A DNA stretch of 64,000 nucleotides from Halorussus salinus (GTDB lineage: Archaea > Halobacteriota > Halobacteria > Halobacteriales > Haladaptataceae), in the NCBI RefSeq assembly GCF_004765815.2, contig NZ_SBIS02000008.1, positions 62,001-126,000 on the forward strand. Reading direction: 5' to 3'. Position numbers and translations under genes: made by a program. Positions within the stretch are counted from its first letter, which is position 1; the number at the start of each line of letters is the position of its first letter. The notes under the pieces were generated by a model that was given only the letters and a program-made list of their open reading frames with translations, did no database searches and was not told the origin of the DNA. Shown here piece after piece: positions 56,470 through 64,000 of the stretch.

Positions 56470-57000
56470 ATGGAAAACGACGAACCGGAAGTGACGACCG
56501 AGTTTCCCGAGGAGATGACGGAGGGGACGGAGCCGGACTTCGACAACTTGTGGGGTATCGTCACCGACGGACTCATCGGTGCGGTCGGGGGGTTGGTGGG
56601 TACCGGGTCGCTGACGGTGGGCCTGCTCATCGCGGCGTCGCTGGGGGTCTTCGACATCAACGAGTTCGCCACGCTGGCCGAACTCACCGGCCTGAACGCG
56701 CTGTTCGAGTCGAACCCCGCGGCCGTCGGCTACGTCCTGTTCCTGCTGGGCGGGATGGTGATGTGGCCGCTGTTGTTCGCGTCCATCGGGTCGTACCTCC
56801 CCGGCGACAGGTTCGCGCTGAAGGGTCTCCCCTTCGGCTTCGTGCTGTGGACCGGGTTCGCGCCCGCCTTCTACTCGGACTACACCGGTCTCGCGCTGGT
56901 GCTGTACCTCCTGTTCACGCTCGGTGGCCACTTCGCGTACGGGTTCACGCTCGGAGCCGTCTTCGACTACCTCGGCGACCGACCGGAGACGCTGGTCTGA
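56470..57000 (+). CDS. DUF6789-like membrane protein
   Basis: This 176-residue protein has an acidic N-terminus (ENDEPEVTTEFPEEMTEG) and four or five membrane helices (GLIGAVGGLVGTGSLTVGLL; VGYVLFLLGGMVMWPLLFAS; FGFVLWTGFAPAFYSDYTGL; HFAYGFTLGAVFDYLGD). It resembles the haloarchaeal family I recall as DUF6789, commonly beside oxidase genes, which suits its position divergent from the oxidase operon. A role in oxidase assembly is inferred from context only. Confidence 0.75.
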   Translation: MENDEPEVTTEFPEEMTEGTEPDFDNLWGIVTDGLIGAVGGLVGTGSLTVGLLIAASLGVFDINEFATLAELTGLNALFESNPAAVGYVLFLLGGMVMWPLLFASIGSYLPGDRFALKGLPFGFVLWTGFAPAFYSDYTGLALVLYLLFTLGGHFAYGFTLGAVFDYLGDRPETLV

Positions 57001-57129
57001 CCCGGCCGCCGGACAACACTTATCCAACTGCTTCGCGTACGTGGGTCGGTACCATCTCTCCGACGAGGTGGTCCTCCCACGCGACCACCGGACGGGGATG
57101 GGCCTACGACACGACAGGGAGCGTCCGAG

Positions 57130-58515
57130 ATGACCGACACCTACTACTTCGTCAGCGACCTCCACATCGGCGGCGACGAGCAGTTAGAACACGTCGATTT
57201 TCTGGACGAACTCCTCGCGTTCCTCCGTGACCTCGAAACGACCGACGAGGAGGCCGAGCTAATCATCAACGGCGACGCGTTCGGCCTCTGGGAGTTCACC
57301 GAGGTCGAGGGTCCCGCGAAGTTCGACGCGCTCGTGGATAGCTACCCCGAACTGTTCGAGCAGTTGCGCGCGACCGGCGAGGAGGTCCCCATCACGCTCA
57401 TCCCCGGCAATCACGACTACGAACTCGCGGCCTACGACGAGTACGTCGAGCGGTTGGCGGCGTACAACGTCACGTTGGAACAGGAGGTGTCGCTCACCCG
57501 CGAGGTTGGCGACTACGAGGTCTACGTCGAACACGGGATGCAACGCGACCCGAACAACCGCATCCCCGACTTCGGCAACCCCTACGCGAACCCGCCGGGC
57601 TACTTCGTGAATCGCCAGATTACGAGTCGCGCGGGACGCCTCTCGGGGCGCGGGAAGTACAACTGGCTCAAGGACATCCAAGCGGTGACGCCGATGACCC
57701 GGATTCCCGACTGGATGATGTCGAACTACTTCTACCGCGAGATGAGCGCGTGGCTCCGGTACGCCGCGGTCCCGTTTCTCCTGCTGTTCAACTTCGGACT
57801 CCTCTACGTCGCCGTCTTCGTCCTCGCGGAGACCGGCGTCTGGTCGCTCCCGATGCGGACCGTCGAGGGCGCGCTCGGCCTCCTCGGGCCGGTTGGCCGA
57901 CTCGTGGACCTCTTCCTCGCGGCGAACCTCGTCCTCGTCGGACTGCTGGTCGCCGTTTCGATTCCACTGTACGTGTTCGCCAGAGACGTGCGCAAGACGC
58001 TCCGGCGGTTCGGTCTCGTCCGCTCGGACGACGAGACCGACGCCGCCGAGGAGTACGGTCCGGCCGGGAAGTACGTCGAGGGTGCCAGAGCGGTGTTCGC
58101 GGAGTCCCCCGAGACCGCCGTCTTCGTCTATGGCCACACCCACCGCGTCTCGCTGACCGAGGTCGAGGACCGCGTGATTCTCAACACCGGGACGTGGCTC
58201 AAGCGTCTCCACCGGAAGAATCCGGTGGTCGGTATCCTGCCACCGGTGTTCTACTCGTCGTACCGACTCAACTACTTCCGACTCTCGCCCGCCGAGGACG
58301 GGCGCGTCGTCGTGGAGTACGAAGTCGTGGACAAGGAGAATCCGAGCGAGGAGACCCTGCTTCAGCGGTTGGTCACGCGCTCGCCGACGCGCCGGGAGTC
58401 GATACCCGACCGGACCGTCGTCGGTCCCGACGCCGGAGAGCGAGGAGCGACCAGCGAGTCCACCCCCGGTCGGGAGGGCGAGACCGTCGAGGAGAGACAG
58501 TCGGGACGCAGTTAG
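57130..58515 (+). CDS. Membrane-associated metallophosphoesterase
   Basis: This 461-residue protein has the calcineurin-like dimetal core: FVSDLHIGGDEQ, INGDAFGLWEF, LIPGNHDYE and, after an insertion, VYGHTHRVS. The insertion (about 200-300) contains two membrane helices (YAAVPFLLLFNFGLLYVAVF; LFLAANLVLVGLLVAVSIPL), so the catalytic domain should be membrane-bound and facing the cytoplasm. The C-terminal 60 residues are disordered. Related proteins hydrolyse UDP-diacylglucosamine or nucleotides; the substrate here is unknown. Confidence 0.9.
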   Translation: MTDTYYFVSDLHIGGDEQLEHVDFLDELLAFLRDLETTDEEAELIINGDAFGLWEFTEVEGPAKFDALVDSYPELFEQLRATGEEVPITLIPGNHDYELAAYDEYVERLAAYNVTLEQEVSLTREVGDYEVYVEHGMQRDPNNRIPDFGNPYANPPGYFVNRQITSRAGRLSGRGKYNWLKDIQAVTPMTRIPDWMMSNYFYREMSAWLRYAAVPFLLLFNFGLLYVAVFVLAETGVWSLPMRTVEGALGLLGPVGRLVDLFLAANLVLVGLLVAVSIPLYVFARDVRKTLRRFGLVRSDDETDAAEEYGPAGKYVEGARAVFAESPETAVFVYGHTHRVSLTEVEDRVILNTGTWLKRLHRKNPVVGILPPVFYSSYRLNYFRLSPAEDGRVVVEYEVVDKENPSEETLLQRLVTRSPTRRESIPDRTVVGPDAGERGATSESTPGREGETVEERQSGRS

Positions 58516-58766
58516 CGGACACGTGTAGCGTTCTGAGAGAACGAAACGTATTTGCGGGAAACGACGCGGATGCCTTCGAGCGGCGGAACGACCGGGTATT
58601 CGAGCGTTGCGTCAGCGAGCGACGCCGGTCGCGTCGTCGCCGACCTGCGCTACTCTACTCCCGTTCCCGACGGTAGTATCCCGTTGACGCTCCGCGTGCG
58701 AACTGAACGAATCAGAACGATAGGCGCTATTTTTGCTCCGAGACGGCGTCGTAACCTTCGAGAATC

Positions 58767-59360
58767 ATGAGTTCGAACACCACTTTCGGAGTCGAATCGA
58801 CCCGCATCGGAAGCCGCCGCGCCGCGACGGTCGGCGGAATCGTCATCGCCGTTCTCGGCCTGTTCGCGGTGGTATTCCCGTTTTTCACGGGCCTGTCGCT
58901 GTCGATACTGCTCGGCGCGCTCCTCGTGGTCGGCGCGCTCGTCCACGCCGCCCACGCCTTCTCCGCGGGGTCGCTCGGAAACTTCGTCTGGCAGGTACTC
59001 CTCGCTGGCCTCTACGCCGTCGCTGGCATCTCGTTCATGGCGAACCCGGTCGTCGGACTGGCCACGCTGACCGTCCTCGCCATCGGGTTCTTCCTCGCCG
59101 ACGGCGTCGTCGAACTCGTGTGGGGGTTCCAGAGTCGAGGAGAACCGGGGAGCAAGTGGCTCCTCGCCAGCGGTGCCATCTCGCTCCTGTTCGGCGGCCT
59201 CCTCTGGACCGGCTTCCCGACCACCGCGTTCTGGGCCGTCGGCGTACTCCTCGGCGTGAACCTGCTCGCCACCGGCGTCTCGCTGATCGTGGTCGGACGC
59301 GGAGCCGGAGCGGCGAGCGACCCCGAGGTCTCGACCGGAAAGCAGGGCCAGCAGATGTGA
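58767..59360 (+). CDS. HdeD family membrane protein (paralogue 1)
   Basis: This 197-residue protein has six helices of the HdeD/DUF308 family, arranged as three pairs: GGIVIAVLGLFAVVFPFFTG, SLSILLGALLVVGALVHAAH, AVAGISFMANPVVGLATLTV and LGVNLLATGVSLIVVG. E. coli HdeD is linked to acid resistance at high cell density; in haloarchaea the role is unknown. It is highly similar to the protein at 63166 on the opposite strand, so the 5-kb segment between is bracketed by diverged copies. Confidence 0.9.
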   Translation: MSSNTTFGVESTRIGSRRAATVGGIVIAVLGLFAVVFPFFTGLSLSILLGALLVVGALVHAAHAFSAGSLGNFVWQVLLAGLYAVAGISFMANPVVGLATLTVLAIGFFLADGVVELVWGFQSRGEPGSKWLLASGAISLLFGGLLWTGFPTTAFWAVGVLLGVNLLATGVSLIVVGRGAGAASDPEVSTGKQGQQM

Positions 59361-59591
59361 GGGCGAATCGACCATCCGGCCGCGACGGCGGTCGCTATCG
59401 CGGCCGGAAGACGGAACGACGCGATTTCTTCGCTGTATCGTACAGCCTGCGCGACCCGCCCTCTCGGTCGGCGAGAGAGTCGCCCGGCGGTTGCTCTCGT
59501 TCGGGTCGTAATCCCCAGTAACACGGCTCCGTGACGGCTTGAAACTGTCAACCGTACCACGACTTATTGTCGAGACCGTCGTCCACGCGCT

Positions 59592-60959
59592 ATGCGTCTC
59601 GTACAGGTGTTGATACCCGAGGGCAAGCGCGAAGGCGTCCTCGCGGCGCTCGACGACGAGGGTATCGACTACGCCGTCTTCGACGAAGTTGGCCGTGGCG
59701 ACTTCGAGGCGATGGCGCAGTTTCCCGTGCCCCCGAGCGGCGTCGAACCGGTGCTGGAGCGACTGACCGATGCGGGGGTCCGGGAAGACGCTTACACCAT
59801 CGTCTTGCCGACCGAAACCGTCGTCTCCCAGCGCCTCTCGGAGCTGGTCGAGCGGTTCCCCGGCCTGCGAATCTCCCGCGAGGAGCTGTACGCCAGAGCG
59901 CAGGACCTCGCGCCCGCCAACTCCACGTTTTTCGCGTTCCTGATTCTGAGTACCGTCATCGCCACCACGGGGCTACTGCTCGACTCGGCGGCGACCATCA
60001 TCGGCGCGATGGTCGTCGCGCCCCTGATGGGACCGGCCATCTCCGCCAGCGTCGGGACGATTCTGGACGACCGCGAGATGGCCGCCCGCGGCGTCAGATT
60101 ACAGGTCGCCGGTCTCGTGGCGGCCATCCTGACCGCCGCGTTCATGGGGTGGATGCTTCGGGAGACGATTCTCGTCGCGCCGGGACTCGACATCCGGACC
60201 ATCCCGCAGGTCGCCGAGCGGACGAGTCCGAACTTTCTCTCGCTGTTTCTCGCGGTCGGGTCCGGTCTCGCGGGGGCCATCAGCATCATGCGCGGCTCCG
60301 GTTCGACGCTCGTCGGCGTGGCCATCGCCGTGGCGTTGGTTCCCCCGGCGGCCACCTCCGGCCTCGGCGTCGCGTTCGGGAATCCGGGCGTCGCCGTCGC
60401 CGGGGCCGTCCTCGTCTTGGTCAACCTCCTCGCCATCAACCTCTCGGCGCTCGTCCTGTTCTACTGGGCGGGGTTCAGACCGCTCGACGCCGAGCAGTTC
60501 GAGGGCGTCAAGTCGTCGTTGTTCTCGCGCGTCGCGGCCATCGCCGTCGGCATCGCCCTCCTCTCGCTGGTCCTCGGTGCGGTCACGTGGACCACGTTTC
60601 AGACCCAGTCGTTCGAGCGAGAGGCACAAAACGACTTCCAGCGGATATTCGACGACGTGACCACCGAGGGCGTCGAACTCGTCTCGGTCACGGTCGAGTA
60701 CGAACCCGTGGACCTTCTCCTCGGGAACGAACCGCGGGTGGATGTCCTCGTCGCGGTGCCCCGCGACCTCGACGTGCCGCCCGACCTCGCCCAGCGATTC
60801 GACGACAGGCTGACCGACCGACTCGGCCGTGACGTGGTCGTCCGCGTCGGATTCGTGGAAGCTCAAATCTCCGAGGGCGAGCCGCGAGGGTCGCCGTTCG
60901 AGGCCGCCGAAGCGCCCCGACCGGTGACCGGTTGGTCACTTCGAGCCGCGAGTGCGTGA
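59592..60959 (+). CDS. DUF389 (TIGR00341) membrane protein
   Basis: This 455-residue protein has an N-terminal ferredoxin-like domain (MRLVQVLIPEGKREGVLAAL; YAVFDEVGRGDFEAM; VLERLTDAGVREDAYTIVLP). The DUF389 membrane core follows with STVIATTGLLLDSAATIIGA, MVVAPLMGPAISASVGTILD and VALVPPAATSGLGVAFGN. A soluble C-terminal domain completes it. Haloarchaea often have this family in groups with HdeD and DUF1269 genes. Function is unknown; transport across the membrane is likely from the PPAATSGLG re-entrant-like loops (inference). Confidence 0.92.
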   Translation: MRLVQVLIPEGKREGVLAALDDEGIDYAVFDEVGRGDFEAMAQFPVPPSGVEPVLERLTDAGVREDAYTIVLPTETVVSQRLSELVERFPGLRISREELYARAQDLAPANSTFFAFLILSTVIATTGLLLDSAATIIGAMVVAPLMGPAISASVGTILDDREMAARGVRLQVAGLVAAILTAAFMGWMLRETILVAPGLDIRTIPQVAERTSPNFLSLFLAVGSGLAGAISIMRGSGSTLVGVAIAVALVPPAATSGLGVAFGNPGVAVAGAVLVLVNLLAINLSALVLFYWAGFRPLDAEQFEGVKSSLFSRVAAIAVGIALLSLVLGAVTWTTFQTQSFEREAQNDFQRIFDDVTTEGVELVSVTVEYEPVDLLLGNEPRVDVLVAVPRDLDVPPDLAQRFDDRLTDRLGRDVVVRVGFVEAQISEGEPRGSPFEAAEAPRPVTGWSLRAASA

Positions 60960-60980
60960 CGAAACGGACTCCGGAACCCC

Positions 60981-60996
60981 GCCCTCGAACGAGGGC
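60981..60996 (+). terminator. Short hairpin after the DUF389 gene
   Basis: GCCCTCG and CGAGGGC form a 7-bp stem around AA, 21 bp after the stop at 60959. There is no T-run, so termination is only a possibility. Confidence 0.3.
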
Positions 60997-61159
60997 ATTC
61001 CGGACTCCCGAACGAGGCTACTTCGGAATCGTGACGACGTTCAACGCGTCCGTACCCCTCCGAAACCCCGGTTATTTCGCGGAAGAGTATCGTTTTCGGC
61101 CTGAACGCTCGACACCGTATAACACGACCCTCGTAGAACGGTAGCCGGGGAGACAGACC

Positions 61160-61657
61160 GTGAGTGAACTCGTTGTGCTAAATTTCGAAGGAAAAGAACG
61201 GGCGTTCGAGGCCCGAGACAAGCTGTTCGAGTTGCAGAAACAGCAACTGATAACGCTGAAAGACGCCGCGGTCGTCTTTCGCAAGGAGAACGGCAAGGTA
61301 GACGTGAAGCAGGCCCAGAGCCTCGTCGGTGCTGGCGCGCTCGGCGGCGCGTTCTGGGGGATGCTCATCGGACTGCTGTTTTTCATGCCGTGGCTGGGGT
61401 TGGCCATCGGTACGATTACCGGCGCACTCAGCGGCAAGGTCGCCGATTACGGCATCGACGACGAGTTCATCAAAGAGGTCGGCGACACCATCGAACCCGG
61501 TGACTCCGCGCTGTTCCTGCTGGTCGAGGATGTCGTCGCCGACCGCGTCGTCGAGGAGATGAAGGAGTTCGACCCCGAGGTCGTTCGGACGAACCTCTCG
61601 ACGGAGGACGAGCAGAACCTCCGCGACGCGTTCGCCGCCGAGGAGATAGAGGCCTGA
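61160..61657 (+). CDS. DUF1269 family membrane protein
   Basis: This 165-residue protein starts at GTG (VSELVVLNFEGKERAFEARD). It has an N-terminal alpha/beta part and KDAAVVFRKENGKVDVKQAQ, then a glycine-zipper helix pair GALGGAFWGMLIGLLFFMPW and LGLAIGTITGALSGKVADYG. The C-terminal part GDSALFLLVEDVVADRVVEE is typical of the family. It may insert peripherally or oligomerise in the membrane; no function is established. CCGTATAAC about 45 bp before the start is the promoter candidate. Confidence 0.92.
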   Translation: MSELVVLNFEGKERAFEARDKLFELQKQQLITLKDAAVVFRKENGKVDVKQAQSLVGAGALGGAFWGMLIGLLFFMPWLGLAIGTITGALSGKVADYGIDDEFIKEVGDTIEPGDSALFLLVEDVVADRVVEEMKEFDPEVVRTNLSTEDEQNLRDAFAAEEIEA

Positions 61658-61883
61658 CCGCCGTCGTCCGCGTCTACTGCTGTCGGCGACTCTTCGAGCG
61701 ACGGTCGCGGCGCGGACCGGCGATGTCGGGAGTCGGTCCGCCCGGAAAGCGACCGTTTCTCCGCTCCTCTCGCCGTGGCGATAGTTGGACGATAGCAACC
61801 GTTTTTCGGACTCTCGGCCGAACAGCGCGTATTCAGGGGACTCGTCGCGCCGACGCGACCGTCCTCTCGGGGGACGCTCGACC

Positions 61884-62489
61884 ATGAGTCAACAGCTACC
61901 GGAGGAGTGGTTTATCAAAGACACCAGAGTCAACGCCGCCATCGCGTGGCTCCTCGTCGGCCTGCTCGTCGCCGTGGCGATAACCGCGCTCTTGGAGTTC
62001 CTCCTCGTCCGGATGGCGCTCGCGGCCGTCGCGGCGTTCGTCGCTATCGCACCCGCGCTCGTTCGCCGGACGTGGACCCACACGATACCGTGGCCGCTCC
62101 TGTTAGTTTGCTCGCTCCCGCTGGCCGCCGGAGCAGTCGGACTCGGGTTCTTCGCCGACTTCGTGACTGGACTGAGCATCGCCGCGCTCGGGATGCTCGT
62201 GGTCGTCGCGCTCCAACTGACGAGTTCGGTGCGCATGACGCCGAACTTCGCGGTGTTCTTCGTCGTCCTCGCGACGATGGCGACAGCCGGGTTCTGGGCG
62301 GTCGGGTCGGCGGCCTCCGCGAAGTACCTCGGCACGGCGTTCGTCGAGACCAACGACGACCTGATGGAACTGTTCACCGCGGCCACGCTCGCGGGGGTCG
62401 TCGCTGGCGGCCTCTTCAGGCTCTACTTCCGGCGGCGACTCCGGGCGAACCTCGAACGCGCTGGCGGCGAGGAGGTGACCGCTCCGTGA
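61884..62489 (+). CDS. Haloarchaeal membrane protein of unknown function (first of a coupled pair)
   Basis: This 201-residue protein starts MSQQLPEEWFIKDTRVNAAI and has six membrane helices (AWLLVGLLVAVAITALLEFL; WPLLLVCSLPLAAGAVGLGF; NFAVFFVVLATMATAGFWAV). The loop RMALAAVAAFVAIAPALVRRTWTHTIPW, in part, and ETNDDLMELFTAATLAGVVAG are conserved-looking but unassigned. The stop overlaps the next GTG (GTGA), so it is coupled to the protein at 62486. Confidence 0.75.
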   Translation: MSQQLPEEWFIKDTRVNAAIAWLLVGLLVAVAITALLEFLLVRMALAAVAAFVAIAPALVRRTWTHTIPWPLLLVCSLPLAAGAVGLGFFADFVTGLSIAALGMLVVVALQLTSSVRMTPNFAVFFVVLATMATAGFWAVGSAASAKYLGTAFVETNDDLMELFTAATLAGVVAGGLFRLYFRRRLRANLERAGGEEVTAP

Positions 62490-63154
62490 GCATCCGGAAC
62501 CGCCTCCACGTCTCCGACCGAGTGCAGGCGAGTCTCGTTAGAATCCTCCAAGCGGTGATGGTCGGCATCTTCGTCGCAGGGTTGTACCTCGGTAATCCCG
62601 GCATCGCGGTCAACGCCGCCGTCGGGCTTCTCGTCACGCTCCTCCCGGCGGTGTTAGAGCGGCGATACCAGTTCACGATGGACGTGGCGCTCGTCCTCTG
62701 GATCACGCTCGCGATGTTCCTCCACGCGCTCGGGACGCTCCCGCTTCCCGGACTCGGCTTCCTGAGTCCCTACAAGGCCGTGTGGTGGTGGGACCACATG
62801 ACTCACGCGCTCTCGTCGTCGCTGGTCGTCGGGTCGGCCTACGCGGTGACACGAGCCTTGCAGGAACACACCGAGTACATCCACATGGGACCGAAGTTCA
62901 CCTTCGCGTACCTGCTGGTGTTCGTGATGGCGTTCGGCGTCTTCTGGGAACTCATCGAGTTCTACATCGCCGTGAGCGCCCAACTCCTCGGCATCCCGCG
63001 AGTCCTCACGCAGTACGGACTCGACGACACGATTTTGGACCTCTTCTACAACACGCTGGGCGGTCTGCTGGTCGCCATCTTCGGGACGGTCCACCTGACC
63101 GGGGTCTCCGACCAGCTACTGGGGCGGCTCGAATCGGGGTCTGCGAAACGATGA
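62486..63154 (+). CDS. Haloarchaeal membrane protein of unknown function (DUF2238-like)
   Basis: This 222-residue protein has six helices. Key segments are VALVLWITLAMFLHALGTLP, KAVWWWDHMTHALSSSLVVG, FVMAFGVFWELIEFYIAVSA and DDTILDLFYNTLGGLLVAIF. The motifs WDHMTHALS, FWELIEF and D-x3-D-L-x2-N-x2-G match the pattern I associate with DUF2238/YjdF-type membrane proteins, in which buried His, Glu and Asp could bind a metal or carry protons. Translation is coupled to the preceding gene. Confidence 0.78.
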   Translation: MSIRNRLHVSDRVQASLVRILQAVMVGIFVAGLYLGNPGIAVNAAVGLLVTLLPAVLERRYQFTMDVALVLWITLAMFLHALGTLPLPGLGFLSPYKAVWWWDHMTHALSSSLVVGSAYAVTRALQEHTEYIHMGPKFTFAYLLVFVMAFGVFWELIEFYIAVSAQLLGIPRVLTQYGLDDTILDLFYNTLGGLLVAIFGTVHLTGVSDQLLGRLESGSAKR

Positions 63155-63165
63155 GGAATCGTCTC

Positions 63166-63750
63166 TCAGGCACCTTGTCCGCGCTCGCCGCCGGGTAGCT
63201 CGTCGTCGGCGGTTCGTCCGTTCGACATCCCGAGCGCGACCAACGAGATACCGGTGACGAGGAGGTTCACCCCGAAGAGGAGGCCGACGGCCCACAGCGC
63301 GGTCGAGGGGAATCCCGCCCAGAGGAGGACCGCCGCGAGCAGTGACGCGACGCCGCTCGCGAGGAGCCAGAGCCACCCGTCGTTGCCGCGGCCAGCGAGC
63401 GCCCACCCGACTTCCACCGCGCCGTTCACGAGGAAGAACGCGACGACGAGGAGGGTGAGCGTAGCCAGTCCGACGACCGGGTTCGCCATCAGCGAGATGC
63501 CAGCGAATCCGTAGAGGACGCCAAGCGCGACCTGCCAGACCGCACCCCAGAGACTCCCGGCCGAGAAGGCGTGACCCACGTGGACGATGGCACCGACGAC
63601 GAGGAGCGCACCGAGCAGTATCGACAGCGAGAGACCCGTGACGAACGGGAACAGAATCGCGAGGACGCCCAGTACCGCGACGATTGCACCGGCGGCGACG
63701 CCGCCGCGTGGCCGTTCTCCTTCCATCTCGAAATTCGTAGTTTGGTTCAT
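63166..63750 (-). CDS. HdeD family membrane protein (paralogue 2)
   Basis: This 194-residue protein has the same six-helix plan as the protein at 58767: GAIVAVLGVLAILFPFVTGL, SLSILLGALLVVGAIVHVGH, GFAGISLMANPVVGLATLTL and LLFGVNLLVTGISLVALG. It is nearly colinear with paralogue 1. The start at 63750 (MNQTTNFEMEGERP) is chosen over a longer open frame whose extra N-terminus is not protein-like. It converges on the DUF2238-like gene with only 11 bp between stops. Confidence 0.9.
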   Translation of the reverse strand: MNQTTNFEMEGERPRGGVAAGAIVAVLGVLAILFPFVTGLSLSILLGALLVVGAIVHVGHAFSAGSLWGAVWQVALGVLYGFAGISLMANPVVGLATLTLLVVAFFLVNGAVEVGWALAGRGNDGWLWLLASGVASLLAAVLLWAGFPSTALWAVGLLFGVNLLVTGISLVALGMSNGRTADDELPGGERGQGA

Positions 63751-63799
63751 GATGGTTCCCGTCTCCGGTTCCACGTCCTCGACCAAAAAGACCGCAAAT

Positions 63800-63824
63800 C
63801 GTTCTAGAATCGTTCTAGCGTTCT
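63800..63824. repeat. Short direct repeats upstream of the second HdeD gene
   Basis: CGTTCTAG occurs at 63800 and 63811 (one helical turn apart) and CGTTCT again at 63819. The first includes the palindrome TTCTAGAA. They lie 50-75 bp before the ATG at 63750 (minus), where a regulator could bind near the promoter. The rest of 63751-64000 shows no gene. Confidence 0.45.
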
Positions 63825-64000
63825 CCGATACGGTTTCGAGCCTTCGAATCGACGTAGGCTTCGTTGAACCGACGGTGCTGTCGGCGATTCGACCAACGAC
63901 GCTCCGGTCGCTCGCCGACGAGTCCGGCCGAACGGACGCGTTGAACGCCGCGTCGCGTCGATTGCTCGGGACCGCTCGGGCCACCGCCGATTACCGTTCG

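Overview
The window is 64 kb of high-G+C DNA from a halophilic archaeon (class Halobacteria). The encoded proteins are strongly acidic. Many genes have a TATA-like element about 25-30 bp before the start codon and almost no leader. Several families are typical of haloarchaea: a HalX response regulator, a Bat-type HTH_10 regulator, Tat-dependent lipoproteins, a PGF-CTERM surface protein and fused cytochrome oxidase subunits. The genus cannot be fixed from the sequence. No rRNA, tRNA, CRISPR array, transposase or replication initiator was recognised. The left edge cuts a kinase-like gene.

Layout: 1-8.7 kb holds a pseudokinase tail, an orphan ABC sugar-binding protein, small regulators (MarR-like, HalX, HTH_10), an alpha/beta hydrolase and pyroglutamyl peptidase. 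8.8-12.7 kb is a likely calcium export pair (Na+/Ca2+ exchanger and P2-type ATPase). 13-16 kb has a DUF192 lipoprotein, a DUF456 protein and a two-gene parA operon. 16-18.3 kb has regulators and an orphan MCM N-terminal-domain protein. 18.6-31 kb is metabolic: a large FAD/Fe-S oxidase, an HpcH-type aldolase, a threonine-synthase-like enzyme, an old-yellow-enzyme relative with CDGSH protein, a GIDE-like membrane protein, a degenerate Nudix protein, a methyltransferase and an HTTM protein. 30.9-36.6 kb has a KhtTU-type K+/H+ antiporter, redox proteins, a solitary oxidase subunit I and a NikR-like regulator. 37.9-47.6 kb has secreted proteins (PKD/PGF-CTERM, two beta-helix proteins, a glycosidase) around an XPB-type helicase. 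49.8-57 kb is the main haem-copper oxidase cluster. 58.7-63.8 kb is a membrane/stress cluster bracketed by two HdeD paralogues.

The most striking structure is a family of nine arrays in which CG recurs every 6 bp with mostly A/T-rich tetramers between, i.e. (CGNNNN)n. They lie at 11.26, 12.83, 14.29, 14.37, 15.69, 15.92, 18.47, 19.42 and 29.06 kb. Four immediately flank the parA operon, and one of these forms a perfect 22-bp palindrome between the parA TATA box and start codon. Two lie inside conserved genes and are read in frame as Asn/Val/Glu-rich loops. I infer a DNA partition or nucleoid-organising system: a ParA ATPase, a 130-aa partner with a possible ribbon-helix-helix-like C-terminus, and dispersed hexamer arrays as centromere or operator sites. 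It would be analogous to the heptad arrays bound by the omega protein of plasmid pSM19035, but with a different site. This is a hypothesis built from sequence pattern and position.
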